A DNA stretch of 64,000 nucleotides from assembly GCA_964572965.1 (NCBI GenBank), contig CAZNHL010000006.1, positions 1-64,000 of the forward strand. The letters run 5' to 3'. The position numbers and the translations under genes are program-made. A model generated the notes under the pieces. The model saw only the letters and a program-made list of their open reading frames with translations, ran no database searches and was not told the origin of the DNA. Shown piece after piece: positions 9,421 to 17,378 of the stretch. Source of the DNA: CAZNHL01 sp964572965 (GTDB lineage Bacteria; Bacteroidota; Bacteroidia; Cytophagales; UBA9547). Numbering within the stretch: position 1 is the first letter of the stretch; each line of letters opens with the position of its first letter.

Positions 9421-9660
9421 TCAGACAGTTACTTTTTCTAAAGCATTATCTACTTTTTTATAGATAAATTCAGTGCTGAATAGTTGAGTTTTTTTGACCA
9501 TAATCTCAACAGCAATTAAAACATTGTTTTAATTGAATACATTTTCAGCTATTAATTTCCAAGTAACGGTATTGTTAACACTTATTTAATCACTTTATCG
9601 TATTAGATAATAGACTGATTGTTTTTTGTGCGCCTTTATCCAAGGGTATTTTGCAGTTTT
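9421..9660 (-). pseudogene. Decayed paralog of the hypothetical gene at 16027-16443
   Basis: Reading the minus strand gives WKLIAENVFN, then an in-frame stop, then NNVLIAVEIMVKKTQLF. The intact 138-aa protein encoded at 16027 has WKLIAENVFNENTVFAALEM and IKKIPQFF. Upstream in the same frame LQNTLG-stop-RRTKNN aligns with MQNIFGRMIAKQN. At least four in-frame stops make it non-functional. The ten-residue identity WKLIAENVFN rules out chance similarity. It ends at a TGA at about 9421, close to the expected C-terminus. Confidence 0.85.
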
Positions 9661-9700
9661 TTTGATTTGATATTTACAAGATAAGCCCCATCAGAAAAAA

Positions 9701-9769
9701 ATGTCTTAGCGGTAGTGAGAATACCTGAAAAATAGCTAGCTGGTTGAAAAATAACTACCGCTAAGACAT
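9701..9769. repeat. Perfect 16-bp inverted repeat with 37-nt spacer
   Basis: ATGTCTTAGCGGTAGT at 9701-9716 is exactly complementary to 9754-9769. An A-run precedes the left arm. It lies just upstream (on the minus strand) of the pseudogene and 218 bp before tspO. It could be a MITE-like element or a structured RNA end. Confidence 0.7.
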
Positions 9770-9986
9770 CCGAAAATTGGATATTTTATTTGCTTATAAA
9801 AAATCAATTTTGGCATAATATTGTACGATGTAAGAAAATCAATAAGATTGACTTTTTTGTGGACATAAAATTCAGCCTGAATGGAAGAAATCTGCTGCAT
9901 AAGACAGCGTAAAATGGCGCATATTTTGTAAATTAAATATTGGAGCATTGATTGAGTTATTTTTTCTTAACCTTTAACATTTAGCA

Positions 9987-10460
9987 ATGGAAAAGATACA
10001 TTGGTTAAAACTCATTGGCTGTATTGTGCTCTGTCAGGCCGCAGGTGTAATCGGATTGATTTTTATAAATCAATCGTTGAATACCTGGTATGCAGGATTA
10101 AATAAACCGTCATTTAATCCTCCTTCATGGGTATTTGGCCCCGTATGGACATTCTTATATTTACTTATGGCAATCAGCCTTTATCTGATTATGCAACAGG
10201 CGCCAGCTGAGGCAAAAAGGCGGGGGCTGGTTTTATTTTTTATGCAGCTGTTTTTGAACATACTATGGCCGCTATTGTTCTTCGGCTTACGCAATCCGTC
10301 ACTAGGCCTTATTGGCATAGTGCTGTTGCTGTTTCTGGTGGTGTTAACTACCATGCAATTCAGCAGGCTGAATATTTCGGCCGGAATTTTGTTTTATCCT
10401 TATATGGCATGGGTATCCTTTGCTGCAATCCTTAATTATTTTTTGTACTCTTTAAATTAA
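9987..10460 (+). CDS. tspO: TspO/MBR family tryptophan-rich sensory protein
   Basis: 157 aa with five hydrophobic helices. The signature WYAGLNKPSFNPPSWVFGPVW, followed by LYLLMAISLYL, is diagnostic of the TspO/peripheral benzodiazepine receptor family; PFFNIL-type and YPYMAWVSFAAILNYF match helices IV and V. Known: TspO proteins are inner-membrane porphyrin- or sterol-binding proteins linked to tetrapyrrole handling and oxidative stress. Stop and next start are 5 bp apart (10461-10465), so it is probably co-transcribed with the DUF748 protein. The start follows an AACCTTTAACATTTAGCA leader typical of AT-rich Bacteroidota leaders without a clear Shine-Dalgarno. Confidence 0.95.
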   Translation: MEKIHWLKLIGCIVLCQAAGVIGLIFINQSLNTWYAGLNKPSFNPPSWVFGPVWTFLYLLMAISLYLIMQQAPAEAKRRGLVLFFMQLFLNILWPLLFFGLRNPSLGLIGIVLLLFLVVLTTMQFSRLNISAGILFYPYMAWVSFAAILNYFLYSLN

Positions 10461-10465
10461 AAGCG

Positions 10466-11569
10466 ATGAACATTTTTAGAAAATTCACCAAATGGCACGC
10501 CATTATACTGACTATTGTGGCCGCGCTGATAATATTTCGCTTAATGTTGCCAACCATTGTTAAAAACTATGTTAATAAGGTGCTGGCAGACCTGAAAGGT
10601 TATCATGGGCATGTCGAGGATATTGACATCTGGTTAATCAGAGGTGCCTATGTTATCAAGGATATGAAAATTGATAAAACAGGCGGTAAGGTACCTGTTC
10701 CATTCGTTTATGCTAAATCAATAGACCTTTCTGTTGAATGGAGAGCTTTATTAGATGGCGGAATAAGAGCTAAGGTAATCTTTGATCAGCCATTATTGAA
10801 TTTTGTTGCAGGACCTACTAAAGAGACCACGCAGACAGGGGTTGAAACAGACTGGACAGAATCACTGAAAAAATTATTACCGATCGATATCAACCGTTTT
10901 GAAATACATGAAGGAAAGGTAAAATACAGCGACTTTTATGCAAGTCCGAAGGTTGATATATTCATCAATAAGCTGGAATTAGTTGCAACAAACCTGTCTA
11001 ATCTGGTAGATGAAGATGAAAAATTGCCTTCAGATGTAACAGTAAGTGGTTCTTCTATAGGCGGAGGAAAGTTGTCAATCGTTGGTAAAATGAATGTACT
11101 TAAGAAAATGCCTGATGTAAGTATAGACTTTAAGTTTAACGATATCAACCTGGTGGCTTTAAATGATTTTGCAACAGCCTATGGAAAATTTGATTTTGAA
11201 AAAGGAACACTGTCAATATTAAGTGAATTGACTTTATATGATGGTAAATTAGAGGGTTATGTGAAACCCATTATAGAAAAAGTAGATGTGCTTGACTGGC
11301 AGGACGATGGCAATTTTGTTCAGACCTTATGGCAGGCTGCTATAGGGGCGACATTTCAGATATTTAAGAACCACCCTAAAGACCGCTTTGCGACTAAAAT
11401 TCCAATACAGGGAGATCTTAACGAGAAGGTACAGATCAATGTAATTATATCCGCAGTCAGGGTATTGAGAAATGGCTTTGTAGAGGCTTATAAGAAAACA
11501 CTGGATACTTCAGCCTCTTTTTCTGAAGATGACAAGAAAGAGAAAAAGAAGAAATTCCTGATTTTCTAA
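10466..11569 (+). CDS. DUF748/AsmA-like envelope protein
   Basis: 367 aa. One N-terminal membrane helix (about residues 12-32, IILTIVAALIIFRLMLP) is followed by a large periplasmic region rich in beta strands: KGYHGHVEDIDIWLIRGAYVIKDM, VEWRALLDGGIRAKVIFDQP and INRFEIHEGKVKYSDF. This is the pattern of DUF748, related to AsmA-type proteins that may bridge the envelope or move lipids. The C-terminus is a Lys-rich tail (EKKKKFLIF). Operon with tspO. No catalytic motif. Specific role unknown. Confidence 0.85.
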   Translation: MNIFRKFTKWHAIILTIVAALIIFRLMLPTIVKNYVNKVLADLKGYHGHVEDIDIWLIRGAYVIKDMKIDKTGGKVPVPFVYAKSIDLSVEWRALLDGGIRAKVIFDQPLLNFVAGPTKETTQTGVETDWTESLKKLLPIDINRFEIHEGKVKYSDFYASPKVDIFINKLELVATNLSNLVDEDEKLPSDVTVSGSSIGGGKLSIVGKMNVLKKMPDVSIDFKFNDINLVALNDFATAYGKFDFEKGTLSILSELTLYDGKLEGYVKPIIEKVDVLDWQDDGNFVQTLWQAAIGATFQIFKNHPKDRFATKIPIQGDLNEKVQINVIISAVRVLRNGFVEAYKKTLDTSASFSEDDKKEKKKKFLIF

Positions 11570-11639
11570 ACGTAATATAATGTGTTGTGTTTTGTGTCAA
11601 CAGAGTGGGTAAATATTGTACAGAATAGAGGGTGCGTAA

Positions 11640-11649
11640 NNNNNNNNNN
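11640..11649. other. Assembly gap (10 N)
   Basis: Flanking ends are GTGCGTAA and TGCGTAAT. They share TGCGTAA, so the two contigs probably overlap by 7 bp and nothing is missing. Confidence 0.9.
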
Positions 11650-11683
11650 TGCGTAATACTGTTAAGTAATTTTTTATCAGCGA

Positions 11684-11752
11684 AAGAGGTTAAAAACATG
11701 CAGAAATTAAAAGTTTCCGATTCTGGGAAATACGGCATGTTTTTAGCCTCTT
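11684..11752 (+). terminator. Long stem-loop, probable terminator upstream of the YciE-like gene
   Basis: AAGAGGTTAAAAACATGC (11684-11701) pairs with 11735-11752 over 18 bp with one G-U, followed by ATTTTTTG. An inner TTTCC/GGAAA stem is possible. It ends 27 bp before the next start, so it may instead be a leader structure. Confidence 0.6.
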
Positions 11753-11779
11753 ATTTTTTGTATTCTTAATAAGAACCTT

Positions 11780-12322
11780 ATGACAACGCTCACAAAAGTA
11801 TCCGGATATAATACAAAAACAATTCAGTCATCTCCACTGGAAGAACTCTTCCTTAAGGAGTTAAAAGATATTTACTGGGCAGAAAGGGCATTGGTGCATA
11901 GCCTGCCTAAACTGGCAAAAGCAGCAACAACCGATACACTTAAGCAAACTTTTGAAGATCACCTTCTGGAAACCAAAAAGCATGTAGTGAGACTGGAGAA
12001 AATATTTGCTATGCTTTATGAAAAACCAGAAGCAAAAAAATGTGATGCCATGGCCGGTATTATTGAAGAAGCCGACGAGTTGATAGATGATACTGATAGC
12101 GGTTCGTTTGTGAGGGATGTTGCCTTAATTACTGTGGCTCAGAAAATGGAGCATTATGAAATAGCAAGCTATGGTAATTTAAGGAGCCTGGCACATGTAC
12201 TGGGCTATGTAGATGCTGCAGGGTTGTTAAACCAGACATTGAATGAGGAGAAACATACAGATACAACACTTACAATGATTGGCGAAAGAAAAGTGAACAG
12301 CTCAGCTGGTCAGGAGCATTGA
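11780..12322 (+). CDS. YciE/YciF-type ferritin-like protein (DUF892)
   Basis: 180 aa, all-alpha. PLEELFLKELKDIYWAERALVHSLPKLAKAA, DHLLETKKHVVRLEKIF and VAQKMEHYEIASYGNLRSLA supply the Glu/His positions of the two-metal ferritin-like bundle, and LNEEKHTDTTL closes it. Known: PF05974 proteins are stress-induced and often found with YtxH, DUF4142 and small envelope proteins, which is the case here. It faces the minus-strand stress genes and ends 2 bp from the convergent SDR stop. Role in iron or oxidative stress is inferred from the family. Confidence 0.92.
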   Translation: MTTLTKVSGYNTKTIQSSPLEELFLKELKDIYWAERALVHSLPKLAKAATTDTLKQTFEDHLLETKKHVVRLEKIFAMLYEKPEAKKCDAMAGIIEEADELIDDTDSGSFVRDVALITVAQKMEHYEIASYGNLRSLAHVLGYVDAAGLLNQTLNEEKHTDTTLTMIGERKVNSSAGQEH

Positions 12323-12324
12323 TA

Positions 12325-13221
12325 TTAACCGGATTTATTGTAAAGTGCAGTAACAAACCTACGCGGCAGCGCTCTGATCATAGCCGAAGAAATTTTGGCA
12401 AGGGTACCGGGAACAATAATCATTTTTCTTTTTAAAGTCTTTTTAATGGCAATTTCTCCCACTTTTTTAGGAGGAACTGCCATTTTCTTTCCAATCCAGC
12501 CGAGCTTCTCTTTAGTATCTTTTTCTATAGAGGGTTTTGTGAAAACAGGTCCCGGGCAAAGGCAGCTTACACTGATATTTTTTTCTGCTAACTGATATCT
12601 TAATGAATAACTAAAGAAAACAACGGCAGACTTTGTGGCCGAGTAGACATTCTTAGCAGGGATAGGAGCAAAGCCGGCCATACTCCCGACATTCAGGATG
12701 TATGATGGCGCATTTTTTTCCAGAAGAGGCAACAGTGTTTGACAAAGTGCCATTGGAGATTCCAGGTTAAGCCTTATCATATAGCGGACAGTGTCCAGCG
12801 GTAAAGACAAGTAATCTTTTGTCCCGCCTAGTCCTGCTACATTACAGAGCATTTTTAGCTTTATATTTTTGTCAGTGCACCATTGCGCTATTTCAGTTGC
12901 GGATTCTACGCGGCTGAGGTCGTTCACTAATATTTCTACATGAACACCATAAGCAGCTTCCAGTTTGTTTTTTGTAGAAGTAAGGCTGTCCAGATGTCTT
13001 GCTATTAAAATTAGGTTATAGTGGCGTTTAGCCAGCGCTTCGGCAATAGCATAACCAATACCCTTACTGCCTCCGGCTACAAGAGCATAAGGTTTGTTTG
13101 AAAAAATGTTAACAGCGGAGTCTGATTGTGCGCGAAGGCTTATGGTAGTCAATAGGAAAAGTAACAAGACCGATAGCTTTTTGTAATCAGCTATCGTTTT
13201 CAAAAAAACGCAGACATTCAT
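12325..13221 (-). CDS. Short-chain dehydrogenase/reductase with N-terminal hydrophobic leader
   Basis: 298 aa. Rossmann motif AGGSKGIG at 49-56, NVAG about 127-130, NVGS about 177-180, and the catalytic Y193-SAT-K197. C-terminal PALP/LSSAM-type helices resemble DltE/YqjQ-like SDRs of ~260 aa. The odd part is residues 14-33, a hydrophobic run ending SLRAQS, which looks like a signal peptide or anchor on an otherwise cytoplasmic, NAD(P)-dependent fold. I kept the only ATG that covers the Rossmann fold. Substrate unknown. Confidence 0.88.
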   Translation of the reverse strand: MNVCVFLKTIADYKKLSVLLLFLLTTISLRAQSDSAVNIFSNKPYALVAGGSKGIGYAIAEALAKRHYNLILIARHLDSLTSTKNKLEAAYGVHVEILVNDLSRVESATEIAQWCTDKNIKLKMLCNVAGLGGTKDYLSLPLDTVRYMIRLNLESPMALCQTLLPLLEKNAPSYILNVGSMAGFAPIPAKNVYSATKSAVVFFSYSLRYQLAEKNISVSCLCPGPVFTKPSIEKDTKEKLGWIGKKMAVPPKKVGEIAIKKTLKRKMIIVPGTLAKISSAMIRALPRRFVTALYNKSG

Positions 13222-13255
13222 AGTTATAGTAAATTAAATCAGGTATTCTTTAGAT

Positions 13256-13651
13256 TTATGTATTTACTTGATTCTCACTTCGATCTTCTAATACTTTAAT
13301 TTCAGTTCGTTCTTTTTTGAGATCGAGACGAATAAGTGCATAAAGGCTCATATACACATTGGCAACCCATATAAGCGAAAAACCTGAAATGAGGTAGCCA
13401 CGCCAGTCAGCGAATAAAAGTTTGTAACCTGTCAGCACAAGAATGAACAAGGTGATATAGTGGCTGAAGCAATATTCACAGGTAAACAGGTAAAAAAACT
13501 TCCTGTATAAAATAGTTTTACCATTCTGGCTGCGCTCAACACAGAACTCTCTCGGTTCTCGAAAAACCTCTTCGTGAGTGACCGTCCATGAGATACAGGC
13601 AATTGGAATAGCCAGAATAAAAAGCCAGTATAATTGCATATTGATTGTCAT
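13256..13651 (-). CDS. DUF1360-like membrane protein
   Basis: 131 aa with about three membrane helices (residues 5-22, 62-80, 84-108). The CEYCFSHY motif (C58, C61) between helices resembles the CxxC of DUF1360 proteins; FREPRE precedes it. The tail is charged (KKERTEIKVLEDRSE). It lies 34 bp upstream of the SDR in transcription order and may be co-transcribed. No enzymatic motif. An alternative start is M5. Confidence 0.75.
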   Translation of the reverse strand: MTINMQLYWLFILAIPIACISWTVTHEEVFREPREFCVERSQNGKTILYRKFFYLFTCEYCFSHYITLFILVLTGYKLLFADWRGYLISGFSLIWVANVYMSLYALIRLDLKKERTEIKVLEDRSENQVNT

Positions 13652-13681
13652 ATTCTGAAATCGGTGTGATTAAAAGAAAGG

Positions 13682-14026
13682 TTAATCTCCTTTATCTTCT
13701 TCGAGGTCGTTGTGATTATCACCGCCAAGACTATAATAATTGTTTTCTTCGTCTTCGCTGCCGATGTTTTCCTGTTGGTCGTCCAGTTCGGCACCCGGTA
13801 CATCAAGCCCGTTGTCATCAATATCATCTCTCAGGTCTTTTTCCATACGGATATCAGATTGAGGGTTTTTCGAGAGTAGGTCTGGGTCGAGCCGCACTTC
13901 TTTAGCTCTGCTATAAATGTCGTCAGACGGAGGATAGAGCGGATAACCGGGAAATTCAGTACCTTCAGAATCGTCTTTTATCTCCGGTTTTATGATTGGT
14001 GATTTATGATGTCTGTTAGCTTTCAT
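13682..14026 (-). CDS. Conserved acidic, probably disordered small protein
   Basis: 114 aa. Conserved-looking block EGTEFPGYPLYPPSDDIYSRA in the first half and EIGSEDEENNYYSLGGDNH-type ending (IGSEDEENNYYSLGGDN). Very acidic, with no signal or membrane segment. I know similar proteins from stress gene clusters of Sphingobacteriia, but no function. Sits in the run of minus-strand stress genes. Confidence 0.75.
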   Translation of the reverse strand: MKANRHHKSPIIKPEIKDDSEGTEFPGYPLYPPSDDIYSRAKEVRLDPDLLSKNPQSDIRMEKDLRDDIDDNGLDVPGAELDDQQENIGSEDEENNYYSLGGDNHNDLEEDKGD

Positions 14027-14083
14027 CTTGTTTCGGTTTAAGTGAAAATATGCCGAATTGCCAGAAATAGCTTTATTCCGTTA

Positions 14084-14473
14084 TTATGTACTCTGCGGTT
14101 TGGGAGCAGTGAAAGACTTTATTAAATCCATTCCTGTTTCTTTGATTTTATCAGAGTTTTTAGTCACAAGTCCTGTTACAACGGCTTGTACAGCTACTCC
14201 GACCAGTTTTAGTAAGGGGTTTTTGGTAGAGCTGAACAAAACGTTTTTTGCCATATAGCCGGAAGCGAGCCCCAGTGCAGCATTACCCATACCGTTGATC
14301 ACATCCGGTGATTCAGCAACCTCTTTCATCGTATTTTTGATCAGATTAACAGGTTTCAAATGTTCACAGGCTTCGTGAAATTGTTTTTTTAAAACAATCA
14401 GCTCTTCTGCACGCTTTGCTTCAAGTAAAGCAATAGATTGTCTTAGTCTCGATGTTCTGCTAGTTTTTGACAT
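14084..14473 (-). CDS. Hypothetical small protein of the stress cluster
   Basis: 129 aa. Basic N-terminus with a coiled-coil-like helix (RQSIALLEAKRAEELIVLKK), then NGMGNAALGLASGYMAKNVLF and LVGVAVQAVVTGLV, which are Gly/Ala-rich hydrophobic stretches that could insert in or lie on the membrane. The start overlaps the end of the upstream gene (14460-14473), indicating translational coupling. Function unknown. Confidence 0.75.
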   Translation of the reverse strand: MSKTSRTSRLRQSIALLEAKRAEELIVLKKQFHEACEHLKPVNLIKNTMKEVAESPDVINGMGNAALGLASGYMAKNVLFSSTKNPLLKLVGVAVQAVVTGLVTKNSDKIKETGMDLIKSFTAPKPQST

Positions 14474-14822
14474 GGTCTATCTCTTTAAATAGCTGTTTAA
14501 TAATCGTATTACTTATCGGAGTTTTGATGAGCACTTTCCTGAATAAGTATAAAATAAGTGCGGCAACAAGGTAAAATGCAGATACATAAAAGAAACCTGT
14601 ATATGCTTTTCCCGTCATGTCGCTAATCCATAATGCCAGCCCTATACTAAAAATGACGGCGATTATAGAGACGATCTTTACAAAGAATAATTTTGTTGCG
14701 AGTGAGGAGGCTATATCCGCAGATTTATCAATAGCTTTCAGCTTATATAAATCGATATTCGTTTTGGAATAGGCTTCAACCTTATCGAACAGAGATTCTA
14801 TCAACGATTTATTCTCTTCCAT
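14460..14822 (-). CDS. Phage-holin-superfamily-III/YqjE-like membrane protein
   Basis: 120 aa. Amphipathic N-terminus (FDKVEAYSKTNIDLYKLKAIDKSADIAS), then two adjacent membrane helices (about 43-66 and 73-92) separated by a short loop, then a Lys-rich tail. This layout matches DUF1469/YqjE-type proteins, which are common next to YtxH and YciE genes in stress clusters. Coupled to the 14084 gene by a 14-bp overlap. Confidence 0.75.
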   Translation of the reverse strand: MEENKSLIESLFDKVEAYSKTNIDLYKLKAIDKSADIASSLATKLFFVKIVSIIAVIFSIGLALWISDMTGKAYTGFFYVSAFYLVAALILYLFRKVLIKTPISNTIIKQLFKEIDHVKN

Positions 14823-14857
14823 GGTATTATTGATTTTATGCTATTCTAATCCAAAAG

Positions 14858-14897
14858 TTCGATACTGATTAACCATTTCTGGTTAATCAGTATCGAA
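14858..14897. repeat. Perfect 17-bp inverted repeat (hairpin or operator)
   Basis: TTCGATACTGATTAACC, a 6-nt loop ATTTCT, and the exact complement. It lies between the YtxH gene end and the 14822 start. There is no T-run, so it may be a stabilising hairpin or a regulator site rather than a classical terminator. Confidence 0.7.
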
Positions 14898-15016
14898 TAG
14901 GTCACTTGTTCTTTTTACAAACCTTTGGAGGCTTAAATGAACAGAGCAACCCTGTTTTAGATTAAAGTTATCAGATTAAAGAATTATAGCTGGTTTAAGA
15001 AAAAATGTCGGTCAGT

Positions 15017-15298
15017 TTACACGTGCACAGCACTTTTGACTTCTTTCTTAAATTCGTCAGCTTTAGCTTTACCTTCTTCAAACAAAGAGGTTGCTTCTGC
15101 TTTACCAGACTCAACTTTTGCAGTAATATCGGAAAGAAGCTGATCGAACCGGTCTTTAAATTCGTTCAGATAGTCATCTTCTTTGTGCATTAATTTCTTA
15201 CGGGTATTTGATCCTTTATCCGGAGCAAATAAAACTCCTAATGCAGCGCCGGCAGCAAAACCTGCAAGAACGCCTAATAATAATTTTCCTGAGTCCAT
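15017..15298 (-). CDS. YtxH domain-containing protein
   Basis: 93 aa. Gly/Ala-rich membrane segment LLLGVLAGFAAGAALGVLFAP at residues 5-25, followed by the conserved DKGSNTRKKL and a charged coiled-coil tail. This is the standard YtxH (PF12732) layout. Known: general-stress protein family, membrane anchored, biochemical role unclear. Separate from the next stress genes by 14823-15016, which holds the 17-bp palindrome. Confidence 0.92.
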   Translation of the reverse strand: MDSGKLLLGVLAGFAAGAALGVLFAPDKGSNTRKKLMHKEDDYLNEFKDRFDQLLSDITAKVESGKAEATSLFEEGKAKADEFKKEVKSAVHV

Positions 15299-15337
15299 GA
15301 TATTTAGATGTTTAAAAGTCTGTAATATTTTTTTAAA

Positions 15338-15364
15338 GAATCGGGGGCTGCAAGCCCCCGATTC
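15338..15364 (-). terminator. Intrinsic terminator of the DUF4142 gene
   Basis: GAATCGGGGGCT / AGCCCCCGATTC, a 12-bp perfect stem with a 3-nt loop, followed on the minus strand by TTT. It starts 2 bp after the stop codon at 15367. Confidence 0.85.
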
Positions 15365-15366
15365 AA

Positions 15367-15972
15367 TTAATGTTTTTCTACTTTTTTCTGAACGTTTATT
15401 GCCTGGTCAAGATGCGCTCTTAATTTAGGCAGCATGTCATTAGCCCAGGTTCTGATTTCTTCGTCTTCAGCATCTTTGGCAGCTTTTTCGAATTTATCGA
15501 TATCATCTTTATGGCATTTTACCATTTCATCTGCATAAGCCTTATCAAAGTCTTTTGCTTTCTTATCAGCCAGGCTTTTATAGTCACCTTTACCTCCGTC
15601 CGTAATGGTAGATGGTACAGTAATCTGTTTTTTAGCAGCTAAAGCTTCCAGATCTTTTTGAGATTTAGAATGTGCACCTTCAAGGTCTTTTCCCAGCGAC
15701 TTTACAGCAGAAGATATACCTCTGTCACGTGCCAGTTGACCCAGCTGGATTTCTTTCAGGTTTGATTCTGCCGCAGCTACAAGAAACTTGGCGTCTTTTT
15801 CCTGGTTATTGTCAAATTTAGCTTCATTGTGTTCGGTAGCAACTTCCTTAGTGTCTTCACGTTTGGCACCTTCGTCATGTTGGTTTTTGTGTGGAGAATC
15901 ACAAGAGGCAAAAGTCATTGCGATTGATGCTGCGATAAGGCCGGCACCAAAGCTTGTTTTTGTAAGTTTCAT
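15367..15972 (-). CDS. DUF4142 domain lipoprotein
   Basis: 201 aa. Signal peptide with lipobox-like TFASC at residues 20-24. The mature part begins with a charged linker and then DAKFLVAAAESNLKEIQLGQLARDRGIS, a helical bundle typical of DUF4142 (PF13628), related to ferritin-like folds. Closing helices include DKFEKAAKDAEDEEIRTWA and LRAHLDQA. Known: the family is envelope-located and stress associated, with no defined reaction. Own terminator immediately downstream. Confidence 0.9.
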   Translation of the reverse strand: MKLTKTSFGAGLIAASIAMTFASCDSPHKNQHDEGAKREDTKEVATEHNEAKFDNNQEKDAKFLVAAAESNLKEIQLGQLARDRGISSAVKSLGKDLEGAHSKSQKDLEALAAKKQITVPSTITDGGKGDYKSLADKKAKDFDKAYADEMVKCHKDDIDKFEKAAKDAEDEEIRTWANDMLPKLRAHLDQAINVQKKVEKH

Positions 15973-16026
15973 GGTATTAGTGGTTAAGTTTAAAAAAAAG
16001 AAAAAAGTTAATATATAGTTGCAAGC

Positions 16027-16443
16027 TTATAAAAGCTCTTTCAAACGGGATTCGAATTTTTGATAAGTGAATTCATTGTGAAAGAACTGAGGTATTTTTT
16101 TTATCGCCATTTCCAGAGCAGCAAAAACTGTGTTCTCATTGAAAACATTTTCTGCTATCAGCTTCCAGCTGGCTTCGTTGTTCATACTTACCCTGACATC
16201 TCCTGTAGTAGGGCACCACTTGATTGGATAGACAACCTGTGGATTTTGTTTGGCGATCATTCTACCGAATATATTTTGCATAGTTAGTGAGGTTTGGTTT
16301 TGCCGATCCTGATAAAAGCTATAGAAGTAATTGATACTTGTCTTATAGCCCCCGTCTGTAACTAAAAGATTTATAACTTTTGTTTTTGCAGTTGCCCTAA
16401 CAGTAAGTTTTACTGAAAAGATTGGCTGCTGATCTCCAGTCAT
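16027..16443 (-). CDS. Hypothetical protein, intact paralog of the pseudogene at 9421
   Basis: 138 aa, no signal peptide or membrane segment. Strand-rich first half (IFSVKLTVRATAKTKVINLLV), then MQNIFGRMIAKQN and a C-terminal block MNNEASWKLIAENVFNENTV with an amphipathic end (FTYQKFESRLKELL). I do not recognise the family. A decayed copy of the same gene lies 6.5 kb away. A TGGTATATTTCTTG element 16 nt upstream of the start is shared with two neighbours, so it is probably part of the same stress regulon. Confidence 0.75.
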   Translation of the reverse strand: MTGDQQPIFSVKLTVRATAKTKVINLLVTDGGYKTSINYFYSFYQDRQNQTSLTMQNIFGRMIAKQNPQVVYPIKWCPTTGDVRVSMNNEASWKLIAENVFNENTVFAALEMAIKKIPQFFHNEFTYQKFESRLKELL

Positions 16444-16459
16444 ATGTATATATAGCCGA

Positions 16460-16473
16460 CAAGAAATATACCA
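16460..16473 (-). promoter_or_regulatory. Shared promoter-like element, copy 1
   Basis: On the minus strand TGGTATATTTCTTG, identical to the copy at 18107-18120 and 12 of 14 to that at 17159-17172. Located 16 nt before the 16443 start. Confidence 0.55.
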
Positions 16474-16640
16474 GTGTGAGGAAAATTTATGAACTGTGCC
16501 CGAAAGCTGGCTGTTATGTGCCCTGGGCGCTATTTTTACATTTTTATTATGGAGGAGATAATATTGAGACTTATGGAAGATGGGGGTATTTTACTCAACA
16601 TGTTGTGTAATAATAGTACATCTGCTTCTGTCTGATAAAC

Positions 16641-16670
16641 AAAAAGCCACCCTTTTAATGAGATGGCTTT
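16641..16670 (-). terminator. Intrinsic terminator of the 16691 gene
   Basis: AAAGCCA / TGGCTTT stem with a 14-nt loop, followed on the minus strand by TT. Confidence 0.75.
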
Positions 16671-16690
16671 GAGAGAAATCAGCAGAATTA

Positions 16691-17116
16691 TCAGGGTGCG
16701 ATACTGGCTTTTAATCCCCATAACTCCACAGTAGCTTTTTCGTCTTTCTTATCGCTGATTGTGCCATACACAAAGCCGACTTTTTTAATAGTACCATTTT
16801 TGCCTTTCAGGCTGATTATACGTCCTTCCCCTTGTGGTTTCACAGGAAAGTTGACTGTGATATTCTGAGTTTCGCCATTTTCATAGAAAACCTCAATACT
16901 TGATAAATGGATGGCTGAATCTTTTACTTTGATTTTAAGTGATTCGAATTTATCTGTAACAGGAACGTAAATCTCATCTTTTTCAGTTTTAAAATTGACA
17001 GTAGTCTCGCCCATTTTGTTCCATCCTTCCTGATTACCTGTAGGAGCAGCTTTTTGTGAATAAGCATTAGTAAATACTCCTGTTATAGCAAGTAACATCA
17101 TTATTGCCTTTTTCAT
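16691..17116 (-). CDS. DUF2541-like secreted protein A
   Basis: 141 aa. Signal peptide 1-20 (TNAYSQ). The mature part begins EGWNKMGETTVNFKTEKDEIYVP and ends KKDEKATVELWGLKA; the middle has IEVFYENGETQNITVNFPVKPQGEGR. All-beta pattern resembling DUF2541. About half of its residues match the paralog at 17435, which implies duplication. Its own promoter-like element (17159-17172) and terminator suggest a single-gene unit. Function unknown; periplasmic. Confidence 0.82.
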   Translation of the reverse strand: MKKAIMMLLAITGVFTNAYSQKAAPTGNQEGWNKMGETTVNFKTEKDEIYVPVTDKFESLKIKVKDSAIHLSSIEVFYENGETQNITVNFPVKPQGEGRIISLKGKNGTIKKVGFVYGTISDKKDEKATVELWGLKASIAP

Positions 17117-17158
17117 GGTAGTATATTTAAATGTTCATTAAACACTGTGTATGTAGGA

Positions 17159-17172
17159 CAATAAGTATACCA
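17159..17172 (-). promoter_or_regulatory. Shared promoter-like element, copy 2
   Basis: On the minus strand TGGTATACTTATTG, 43 nt before the 17116 start. The intergenic stretch 17117-17434 holds only this and the next terminator. Confidence 0.5.
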
Positions 17173-17378
17173 ATACTTTAAAACAGCGATATAAGGTCTT
17201 AATACAAGGATTAAAAGCAAGTAAAAATCGTTTAATATTGATTGTCAGTAATTTGTGTGGTTTTGTCAGATTAGCGAAAAGGAAGTGGTCTTATAGTAAA
17301 GCTCCCCGGAGAAAGTTTGTGGATATTGTCTTGGGTCAAGCCCTTAGAGGTCATATAATAATCTCGGGAGAAGAGATA

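Noticed and set aside
9736..9948. 70-aa minus-strand frame upstream of tspO
   Set aside because: Low-complexity AT-rich translation that runs across the left flank of the 16-bp palindrome. No leader, no similarity to the N-terminus of the 16027 protein.
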